Assembly: GCF_026017845.1 (NCBI RefSeq)
Contig: NZ_CP100416.1
Span: forward strand, 3,145,231-3,199,861
Length of the DNA stretch: 54,631 bases
Source: Amycolatopsis mediterranei
GTDB taxonomy: Bacteria; Actinomycetota; Actinomycetes; Mycobacteriales; Pseudonocardiaceae
Direction: 5' to 3'
Shown here: one piece after another, positions 17,275 to 23,880 of the stretch
Position numbering within the stretch: position 1 is the first letter of the stretch
Layout: every line of letters begins with the position of its first letter
Translations under genes and position numbers: made by a program
Notes under the pieces: generated by a model
Databases searched by the model: none
The model's input: the letters and a program-made list of their open reading frames with translations, nothing else
What the model was told of the DNA's origin: nothing

Positions 17275-17701
17275 GCGCCTCGTCGGCGTGGACGGTGAAG
17301 TTCAGCTCGCTCTTGATCTTCGCGATGATCTTCCGGTCTTCGCCGATCACGAAGGTGGCGCGCTTGGTGTGCATCGGCAGCAGTTTCCGCCACACGCCGA
17401 ACTGCTTCGCGACCTCACCCTCCACATCGGACAGGAGCGGGTAGTCGAAGCTGTTGACCGCCGAAAAGGCCCGCTGTTTGGTGATGGCGTCCGGGCTGAT
17501 CCCGACGCGGTGCGCGCCGACCGCCGCGAACTCCGCGGCGAGGTCGCGGAAGTGGCAGCTCTCGGCGGTGCAGCCCCCGGTCATCGCGGCCGGGTAGAAG
17601 AACAGGACCACGGGCCCGGTGGCCAGGAAGTCCGAGAGCGTGCGCTCTTGCCCCTGGTCATCGGGCAGCGTGAAGTCGGGGGCGAGGTCTCCGGCGTCCA
17701 T
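17240..17701 (-). CDS. Peroxiredoxin, BCP/PrxQ type
   Basis: A 153-residue thioredoxin-fold peroxidase reducing hydroperoxides in the cytosol. It opens MDAGDLAPDFTLPDDQG; the peroxidatic Cys is in FFYPAAMTGGCTAESC, where the second Cys five residues later is the resolving Cys of the alpha2 BCP/PrxQ class. The usual PxxxTxxC motif is changed to AAMTGGC (Pro replaced by Ala, Thr kept). ATG at 17701 has AAAGGA about 7 nt upstream; the frame stays open to 17806 without homology. It overlaps the GNAT gene at its 3' end. Its upstream region contains the cloverleaf repeat at 17804-17883. Confidence 0.88.
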   Translation of the reverse strand: MDAGDLAPDFTLPDDQGQERTLSDFLATGPVVLFFYPAAMTGGCTAESCHFRDLAAEFAAVGAHRVGISPDAITKQRAFSAVNSFDYPLLSDVEGEVAKQFGVWRKLLPMHTKRATFVIGEDRKIIAKIKSELNFTVHADEALKVLRERNKVS

Positions 17702-17803
17702 GGACGTCCTTTCTCGTCGGCGGCAGAACCCATCCTGCCCGGTCTTCGGAGCCATCGCTTCGCCGGCTTGGTTGTTCTCCGCTCCTCGTCTTCGATTGTT
17801 CAA

Positions 17804-17883
17804 CACCGGAGAGCCGGCCTCAAGGGCGCCTTCGGCGTCGCTTCGCGATGAGCAAGCTCACCCTTGACCCCGGCTCTCCGGTG
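17804..17883. repeat. 80-bp cloverleaf-forming palindromic element
   Basis: Outer arms CACCGGAGAGCCGG...TCAAGGG and CCCTTGA...CCGGCTCTCCGGTG pair over 21 bp with one 2-nt internal mismatch. The 34 nt between them are three contiguous perfect hairpins: CGCC-TTC-GGCG (17827-17837), TCGC-TTC-GCGA (17838-17848) and TGAGC-AA-GCTCA (17849-17860). No interior base lies outside a stem or its loop. The element sits between the 3' end of the GGDEF-EAL gene and the peroxiredoxin start, both on the minus strand. It could be a dispersed REP-like element, a terminator, or a structured RNA. Confidence 0.85.
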
Positions 17884-17989
17884 CTGACTGCGGCTGGGAC
17901 GAGGGGCGGGGAGGTGTAGGGCGGGTGGTGGGGTTCTGTGGTCGGGCGCTCGGTTCAGGGCCGCCTGGTCCGGCGGGTGGTTTCGTCGC

Positions 17990-19843
17990 TCAAGTTCGGG
18001 GATGCCGGGCGATCATCTCGTCGACCTCGTCGCCCGTTGCCGAATCGGCCACGAACGGGCCGCGGGCCGCGATCACGCCGAGCTGGCGGAGGCGGGCCGC
18101 CTGTTCGTGCGTGCGGACTCCCTCGGCTCCCACCCGCAGGTTCAGCTCGCGGGCGCGGGTGATCAGCTGGGTCAGGTGCCGCAGGTCGGACTCCGCCGGC
18201 ACGTCCGTGTCCAGCGCGTCGACCACCGGGCCCGACAGGATCACGTGGCGGACCGGGAGGCGGTGCTGGGGGATCAGCTCCAGGTCCGCCGAGCCCGAGA
18301 TCGTCAGCACCAGCTGGGCACCCAGGTCGGCCAGGACCGCCAACGAGTCCAGGACCTCGCCGCGGGGGTCGAGCATCGAGTCGCGGTCCGTGCACAGCCT
18401 CAGTGCCCTCGCCGGGAGCTCGTGCTTGTCCAGCTGCTCCTTCACCAGCAGGACCAGGTCCGGGTCGATCGCCAGCCGGGCCGGGAGGCGCACGCAGACG
18501 TCCGGTGCCGCGTCGCCCAGGTGCGTGCGCCAGCGGGCCGTCGCCGCCAGGGACTCCGCCAGGAGCCAGCGGCCCAGCGGCACCGTCATGCCCGTGGTCT
18601 GGGCCAGCGGGTAGAACTCGTCGGAGCCGAGCTCGCCCTTCTCCGGGTGGTTCCACCGCAGCCCGGCGTTGACCGCGGCGAGCTCGTCCGGCCGGGACAG
18701 CTTCACCGTCGGCTGGTAGACCAGCGAGAACTCGCCGTTCTCCAGCGCGCCGGCGATCACCGCGCCCAGCTGGTAGCGGCCGCGGTCGCGGGCGTCCAGG
18801 TCCGGGTCGAACAGCATCCACTGCGCCTTGCCGGCCTCCTTGGCCCGGTGCAGCGCGATCTCCGCCGCCCGCAGCAGTTCCGCGGCGCCGCCCTCGACCG
18901 CGGCGCGCACGACGATGCCCGCGCTCGCACTGACGCCGATGCCGTGGCCGCCCAGGTAGATCGGCTCGTTGAGGTCCTCCAGGGCGCGCTCGACCAGCCC
19001 GACGACCTCGGTCGCCGCCAGCTCGCCGCGCAGCAGCACCGCGAAGCCGTCGCCGGACAGCCGGGCGACGAACCCGTCGTGGTGGCCGGTGAACACCGCC
19101 GACAGCTTGTTCGCGACCCCGCGCAGCACCTGGTCACCGACCCCGGCGCCGAGGCCGTCGTTGATCACCTTGAAGCCGTCGACGTCGAGGTAGATCAGCG
19201 CGATGTCGTCGTGCGCGCCGGCCCCGAGCGCGGCTTCGAGCTTGGTGGTGAACGACGACGCGTTCGGCAGCCCGGTCAGCGGGTCGTGCACGTTCTGGTG
19301 CAGCAGCCGCTCGCGCAGCAGGTGCAGCTCGTTGGCGTCCGACACCATCAGCACCGGGTAGATCGAGCCGGGCCGGTCGCCGGGCAGCCGGGCGAGCGTC
19401 ACGTCGGTCCAGAGCTGCCCGTCTTCGGTGTGGTCGAGCAGCATCCGCTCCTGGTAGCGGTCGCGGCCGGTGCGCACCTGCGCCAAGCCCGCTTCGAGCC
19501 GCGAGACGTCGTGCTCGGTGGAGCCGAGGTCGGTGATGTGCCTGCCCCGCAACCGATCCGGCGAGCAGCCCAGTAGCTGGCCGAGCGCGAGGTTCGCCTC
19601 CACGATGCCGCCGTCGGGATCGGCCAGCGCGATCCCCATCGGCGAAGCGGCGTACAGCGCGGTGAACCGCAGCAGGGCGCCGTCGTGCTGCGAGCCCGCT
19701 TGGTCGACCGCGTCGTTCGCGACCTCCAGCAGCAGGGCCTCGAGCTCCTCCGGGGGAAGCGTTACTCCTTTGGTGTCGGCCAACGTCGCCGCCCACCGGC
19801 GCGCCACGTCCAGTAGCCCTGACGCGGCACCGGGTTCAGGCAC
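17990..19843 (-). CDS. PAS-GGDEF-EAL protein with degenerate catalytic motifs
   Basis: A 617-residue cytosolic protein with an N-terminal helical region, a PAS domain (about 60-180, ALYAASPMGIALADPDGGIVE), a GGDEF domain (about 190-350) and an EAL domain (about 365-610). GGDEF metal residues DVDGFK are kept, but the signature reads LSGDGFAVLL instead of GGDEF. The EAL signature reads NAGLRW instead of EALLRW, and the later AEGVET reads AEGVRT. Both cyclase and phosphodiesterase centres therefore look dead, so a c-di-GMP-sensing or scaffold role is more likely. GTG at 19843 is preferred (GAGG 6 nt upstream); GTG at 19858 is the longest start. No partner gene is adjacent. Confidence 0.88.
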   Translation of the reverse strand: MPEPGAASGLLDVARRWAATLADTKGVTLPPEELEALLLEVANDAVDQAGSQHDGALLRFTALYAASPMGIALADPDGGIVEANLALGQLLGCSPDRLRGRHITDLGSTEHDVSRLEAGLAQVRTGRDRYQERMLLDHTEDGQLWTDVTLARLPGDRPGSIYPVLMVSDANELHLLRERLLHQNVHDPLTGLPNASSFTTKLEAALGAGAHDDIALIYLDVDGFKVINDGLGAGVGDQVLRGVANKLSAVFTGHHDGFVARLSGDGFAVLLRGELAATEVVGLVERALEDLNEPIYLGGHGIGVSASAGIVVRAAVEGGAAELLRAAEIALHRAKEAGKAQWMLFDPDLDARDRGRYQLGAVIAGALENGEFSLVYQPTVKLSRPDELAAVNAGLRWNHPEKGELGSDEFYPLAQTTGMTVPLGRWLLAESLAATARWRTHLGDAAPDVCVRLPARLAIDPDLVLLVKEQLDKHELPARALRLCTDRDSMLDPRGEVLDSLAVLADLGAQLVLTISGSADLELIPQHRLPVRHVILSGPVVDALDTDVPAESDLRHLTQLITRARELNLRVGAEGVRTHEQAARLRQLGVIAARGPFVADSATGDEVDEMIARHPRT

Positions 19844-19997
19844 ACTCCACCTCTTCACGCACAGGTATGGCCAGGTCGGACACGGTGTCGGGGATCATGA
19901 AGCCACACCAGGCAGCCTTCGCCCACGATCGATGCCACGCCATCATGTGCGTGACAGGGTGTCTACCGGCTGAACGAGTGAACGAATCTCCACAAAC

Positions 19998-20014
19998 GGT
20001 AACTTTTCGTTACC
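19998..20014. promoter_or_regulatory. Inverted repeat in the P450 / GGDEF-EAL gap
   Basis: GGTAAC-TTTTC-GTTACC is a perfect 6-bp inverted repeat in the roughly 200-bp gap between the P450 stop and the GGDEF-EAL start (both minus strand). It could be the P450 terminator or an operator for the downstream gene. I see nothing else in this gap. Confidence 0.4.
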
Positions 20015-20044
20015 TAGTGTATGCGGTGGTGGACGGGCGCGGGG

Positions 20045-21505
20045 TCAGCGGGGGGCCAGGTGGACCGGCAGACCGTCCGCGGGCACCGGCAGGGAGACGT
20101 AGTCCCAGCGCGCGGTGTAACTCTCCGGAACCGACCAGCGGTACGCCCGCAGCAGTTCGTGCATCAGCAACTTCACCTCGAGACTGCCGAAGTGGAGCCC
20201 GATGCACTTGTGCGCGCCGCCGCCGAACGGCATCCACGCCATCCGGTGCGACTTGTCCTCGCGCCGCGGTTCGGCGAAGCGCTCCGGGTCGAATTCGAAG
20301 GGGTTCGTCCAGCACTCCGGCGTGAAGTGGTTGACCGTGGGCGAGACGCCGACCAGGGTGCCCGCCGGGATGTAGTGGCCGAGCACCTCGGTGTCCTTGA
20401 CGGTCTGGCGGGTCAGCGACGGCACCGGTGCGACCAGCCGCAGCGCCTCCTTCATCACGAGGTCGAGGGTCTCCAGCCGCTCCAGCGCCGCGATGTCGGG
20501 CAGGTCGTCGCCCAGGGCCAGGGACTCCGCGCGGGCGCGTTCCTGCCACTCCGGGTGCTTGGCGAGGTAGTAGGCCATGGCGCTGCTGGTGATGGTCGTC
20601 GTGTCGTGCGCGGCCATCATCAGGAAGATCATGTGGTTGACGACGTCGGTGTCGGAGAACCGGTCGCCGTCCTTGGTGGTGGCCTGGCAGAGCGCGGCGA
20701 ACAGGTCGTCGCCGCCCGAACGGCGTTTGGCGGGCAGGGTTTCGCCGAAGTAGCGCTCGAGGACCTTCCGGCCGTGCAGCCCGGCCGACCAGCGGCCGCC
20801 CGGCACCGGGAAGCGCACGAAGGCGGTGCCGGCCCGCACCGAGCTGACGAACGCGCGGTTGATCCGGGCCGCGTCGTCGCCGCTGCGCATGCCCATGAAC
20901 ACGCGGGTCGCCACGTCGAGGGTCAGCTGCTTGAGCGCCCAGTACAGCCGCGGCCGCTCGCTCGAGCCCCAGCTCGCGACGCCTTCGCGCAGCGCGGGCC
21001 CCATTTCGCCGACGTAGCCGGCCAGCCGCGGCCGCGTGAAGGCTTCCTGCATGATCCGGCGGTGCAGGTGGTGCTCGCCGAAGTCCATCAGCATCAGGCC
21101 GCGCTCGAAGAACTTCTCGATGAAGAACTTCCAGCCTTCCTGGGAGAACGCCTTGTCCTTGTTGACGAGCGCGATCTGCGTGGCTTCGGGCCCGGACAGC
21201 GCGACGATCCGGCGGCCGAACCCGCCGGTCCACGACACCGGGCCGTAGAGCTCGTACCGGCGGAGGCCGAACGCCGGGCCGAAGCGCATCATCTCGAGCA
21301 TGTGCCCGACCACCGGCGGTCCGGCGTCGCCGAGCACCGGCTTGAGGCCGCTGCCGGCGGGCGGCGTGGCGAGTTCCTCGACGGGCCAGCGCGACCGCAG
21401 CCAGCGCTCGTCGACTTTGGGCGGCAGGGGGAGCGCGGTCAGCGTCGGCACGCGTTCGCGCAGCGCTTCGGCGGCTCGGCTCACGGTGCCCGGCAAAGTG
21501 ACCAT
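20045..21505 (-). CDS. Cytochrome P450
   Basis: A 486-residue soluble P450 monooxygenase. The heme loop is FGGGAHKCIG with the Cys thiolate, the I-helix is MMAAHDTTTITSS (acid-alcohol pair D-T kept, AGxDT seen as AAHDT), and the K-helix ExxR is EALR. The long N-terminal part and the FGGGAHKCIGLHF style resemble the F-class and CYP110/135-like bacterial P450s rather than the short CYP105 type. No ferredoxin or reductase gene is adjacent. ATG at 21505 is used; it lacks a well-spaced ribosome site, while the frame is open to 21721 with no homology. Substrate unknown. Confidence 0.9.
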   Translation of the reverse strand: MVTLPGTVSRAAEALRERVPTLTALPLPPKVDERWLRSRWPVEELATPPAGSGLKPVLGDAGPPVVGHMLEMMRFGPAFGLRRYELYGPVSWTGGFGRRIVALSGPEATQIALVNKDKAFSQEGWKFFIEKFFERGLMLMDFGEHHLHRRIMQEAFTRPRLAGYVGEMGPALREGVASWGSSERPRLYWALKQLTLDVATRVFMGMRSGDDAARINRAFVSSVRAGTAFVRFPVPGGRWSAGLHGRKVLERYFGETLPAKRRSGGDDLFAALCQATTKDGDRFSDTDVVNHMIFLMMAAHDTTTITSSAMAYYLAKHPEWQERARAESLALGDDLPDIAALERLETLDLVMKEALRLVAPVPSLTRQTVKDTEVLGHYIPAGTLVGVSPTVNHFTPECWTNPFEFDPERFAEPRREDKSHRMAWMPFGGGAHKCIGLHFGSLEVKLLMHELLRAYRWSVPESYTARWDYVSLPVPADGLPVHLAPR

Positions 21506-21861
21506 CTCCCCGTCGAGGTCGGCTACCCTCCACGATGCACCGTTGTTGACGGTCTGACAACACCTCGGCGGCCCTCTTTTCGGGTGGTCCGTGCCGGGCG
21601 TGGCGCCGCGGACCCGGTCGAACGCCGCGCCGGAGCCGAACGGGTCGGTCGGGCCACCTCCGGGACGGTCGCGCCCGGCCGCCCGGCAGTCCGCGGCGAG
21701 TGCCATGCAGCGGCGGTTCACCGACCCGCTCGGCGAACCGCTTGGCGGCCGTCCTGGGCGCCGCGGGTTCGGCGTGCAGCAGGCGCGGGCCGGGGAGACC
21801 GGTCGAGTACGCCCGGCGGCGCCGTCGGCGAAACGGTGCTGATTCCGGTTGACTGGATCTC
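21506..21861. other. Intergenic region between divergent P450 and PPOX genes
   Basis: A 356-bp divergent gap. It holds an imperfect palindrome, TGTTG (21544-21548) with CAACA (21558-21562), near the expected P450 promoter. Open frames here (for example 21591-21842 plus) show no domain or plausible start signal, and I regard them as chance. Confidence 0.5.
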
Positions 21862-22266
21862 ATGACCGCCATGACTCCCGACGACCTCGAGTTCCTCCAG
21901 CGCCCGCTGCACGGCTTCCTGACCGTGTCCACCGCCCAGCCCCGCCCGGTGTGGTTCGAGGCCACCGGCGACGGCTTGATCCAGCTGTTCAGCGAACCGG
22001 ACGCGCTCAAGGTGCGCCGCGCGCGCCGCGACCCGCGGGCGTCGATCGTGGTCGCGGCGCCGGTGGGGGAGCGGGAGCGCTGGGTGTCGGTCGCGGGCCG
22101 GGTTTCGATCGAACCCGACGGCGCCCACGACCTCGCTGCGCGCCTGGCGCCCCGGTACTGGGACCTCGACGACCCGGTGCGCGCGGCCGATCTGGAGGCG
22201 ATCCTGAAGGGCGACCTGGTGCGCCTGGTGATCCACCCGGAAACCGTGCGCCGCTACGCCTACTGA
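21862..22266 (+). CDS. PPOX-class F420/FMN-binding split-barrel protein
   Basis: A 134-residue split beta-barrel protein of the pyridoxamine-phosphate-oxidase superfamily. The pattern LEFLQRPLHGFLTVSTAQPRPVWFEATGDG is the usual first half, followed by ARRDPRASIVVAAP and a C-terminal VRLVIHPETVRRY, which fits the actinobacterial F420-dependent PPOX subgroup. It probably performs F420-dependent reduction or binds the cofactor; substrate unknown. ATG at 21862 or 21871. A Nudix gene starts 17 bp downstream and is likely co-transcribed. Confidence 0.82.
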   Translation: MTAMTPDDLEFLQRPLHGFLTVSTAQPRPVWFEATGDGLIQLFSEPDALKVRRARRDPRASIVVAAPVGERERWVSVAGRVSIEPDGAHDLAARLAPRYWDLDDPVRAADLEAILKGDLVRLVIHPETVRRYAY

Positions 22267-22283
22267 CGGGTGACAATGGCGGC

Positions 22284-22742
22284 GTGGCCGTGCTTCCCCT
22301 CCGCGATCGAGCGGGCAACGTGCTGCTCGCCGTGCGCCCGCTCGCGGAACGGGAGCTGCCGTCGCTGCCCGCGGCTCTGGTGGTGGCCGTCCACGCCGGC
22401 GCCGTCCTCATGATGCTCGACCGGCGTCGACGGCAATGGGAATTGCCCGGCGGCGTGCGCGAGCCCGGCGAAACGTGCCGCGAAGCCGCGGTGCGCGAAC
22501 TGGCCGAGGAAACCGGCATCCACGGGGTGGCGCTGACCTTCGCCGCGGTGGCCGAGTTCGCCTTGGCCGAGCCCGCGCGCCGGGAATCCCTCGCCGTCTA
22601 CCGGACCGAGCTCGCCACCGCGCCCCGGCTGACCCTCAGTGACGAAGGGCTCGGCTTCCGCTGGTGGCCGCCCGGCGACCCCGTCGACGCGGACATGAGC
22701 CCGCTGGACGCGGAACTGGCGGCCCGGGTGGCCACGACGTGA
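22284..22742 (+). CDS. Nudix hydrolase
   Basis: A 152-residue pyrophosphohydrolase. The complete Nudix box begins at GGVREPGE (about residue 54) and continues through CREAAVRELAEETGI, with all Glu metal ligands present. The N-terminus (AVLPLRDRAGNVLLAVRPLA) and the FRWWPPGDPV end are usual for the mutT/ADP-ribose group. The substrate nucleotide cannot be predicted. GTG at 22284 is used, 17 bp after the PPOX stop; GTG at 22290 is an alternative. A perfect bidirectional terminator separates it from convergent nrdB. Confidence 0.85.
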   Translation: MAVLPLRDRAGNVLLAVRPLAERELPSLPAALVVAVHAGAVLMMLDRRRRQWELPGGVREPGETCREAAVRELAEETGIHGVALTFAAVAEFALAEPARRESLAVYRTELATAPRLTLSDEGLGFRWWPPGDPVDADMSPLDAELAARVATT

Positions 22743-22745
22743 AGC

Positions 22746-22775
22746 GGCCCCGCCCTGGCGAACCAGGGCGGGGCC
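22746..22775. terminator. Bidirectional terminator between Nudix and nrdB
   Basis: GGCCCCGCCCTGG and CCAGGGCGGGGCC form a perfect 13-bp stem on the tetraloop CGAA, 3 bp after the Nudix stop and 15 bp before the nrdB stop. Confidence 0.92.
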
Positions 22776-22790
22776 GGGTGCACCGGGAGC

Positions 22791-23864
22791 TCAGTCCCAG
22801 TCGAGGGCGCCGCCCGACTGGTACTCGATCACGCGGGTCTCGAAGAAGTTCTTCTCCTTCTTGAGGTCCATCGCCTCGGACATCCACGGGAACGGGTTCT
22901 CGGTCTCGCCGAAGATCGGGGCCAGCCCGATCTGCTGCGCGCGGCGGTCGGTGACGAAGTGCATGTACTGCTCGCACAACTGGGCCGACAGGCCGAGCAT
23001 GCCGCGCGGCATCGTGTCGCGCGCGTACTTGACCTCCAGCTCGCACGCTTCCTTCAGCATCCCGCGCACCTCGGCCTGGAACTCTTCGGTCCACAGGTGC
23101 GGGTTCTCGATCTTGATCTGGTTGATGCAGTCGATGCCGAAGTTCAGGTGGATCGACTCGTCGCGCAGGATGTACTGGTACTGCTCGGCGATGCCGACCA
23201 TCTTGTTCCGGCGGCCCAGCGACAGGATCTGCGCGAAGCCGGTGTAGAACCACATGCCCTCGAAGATCACGTAGAACGCGACGAGGTCCCGCAGGAACGC
23301 CTGGTCGGCCTCCGGCGTGCCGGTCTCGAAGTCCGGGTTCTCCAGGTTCTGCGTGTACTTCAGCGCCCACGCGTCCTTGTCCGAAATGGACGGAACCTCG
23401 CGGTACATGTTGAACAGCTCGCCCTCGACCAGGCCGAGGCTTTCGCAGATGTACTGGAAGGTGTGCGTGTGCACGGCCTCCTCGAACGCCTGGCGCAGCA
23501 GGTACTGGCGGCACTCGGGGTTGGTGATCTGCCGGTACACCGCCAGCACGATGTTGTTGGCCACCAGCGACTCCGCGGTCGCGAAGAAGCCCAGGTTGCG
23601 CTTGAGCATCTGCCGCTCGTCCTCGGTGAGGCCGTCCGGGGACTTCCACAGCGCGATGTCGGCCTGCATGGCGACCTCGGTCGGCATCCAGTGGTTGTTG
23701 CAGCCGGCCAGGTACTTCTCCCACGCCCACTTGTACTTCATGGGCAGCAGCTGGTTGACGTCGGCGCGCGCGTTGATCATGCGCTTGTCGTCGACGTTGA
23801 TCCGGGCGGCGCCGACCTCGATCTCCCCGAGGCCGGTCGCGTCCGTCGTCTCCACGTTGGTCAT
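22791..23864 (-). CDS. nrdB: Class I ribonucleotide reductase beta subunit, class Ic-like
   Basis: A 357-residue ferritin-like RNR small subunit that generates the radical for NDP reduction. The six metal ligands are visible: E98 (TAESL), E129 and H132 (EEAVH), E202 (EGMWF), E236 and H239 (RDESIH). The radical-Tyr site, four residues after H132, is Phe136 (EAVHTHTF). The first ligand is Glu rather than Asp. Both features match the Chlamydia class Ic enzyme, which uses a Mn/Fe cofactor instead of a tyrosyl radical. ATG at 23864 lies 16 bp after the nrdA stop, so the two form an operon. The C-terminus SGGALDWD would dock on NrdA. Confidence 0.95.
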   Translation of the reverse strand: MTNVETTDATGLGEIEVGAARINVDDKRMINARADVNQLLPMKYKWAWEKYLAGCNNHWMPTEVAMQADIALWKSPDGLTEDERQMLKRNLGFFATAESLVANNIVLAVYRQITNPECRQYLLRQAFEEAVHTHTFQYICESLGLVEGELFNMYREVPSISDKDAWALKYTQNLENPDFETGTPEADQAFLRDLVAFYVIFEGMWFYTGFAQILSLGRRNKMVGIAEQYQYILRDESIHLNFGIDCINQIKIENPHLWTEEFQAEVRGMLKEACELEVKYARDTMPRGMLGLSAQLCEQYMHFVTDRRAQQIGLAPIFGETENPFPWMSEAMDLKKEKNFFETRVIEYQSGGALDWD

Positions 23865-23880
23865 CTGTGCAGGGATTCCT

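Noticed and set aside
17804..17883. tRNA gene
   Set aside because: The cloverleaf has three arms but no anticodon loop of 7, no TTC in a GTTCNANNC context and a 21-bp outer stem instead of 7.
21591..21842. Short open frame between the P450 and PPOX genes
   Set aside because: No ribosome site, no domain, Pro/Arg-rich composition of chance frames.
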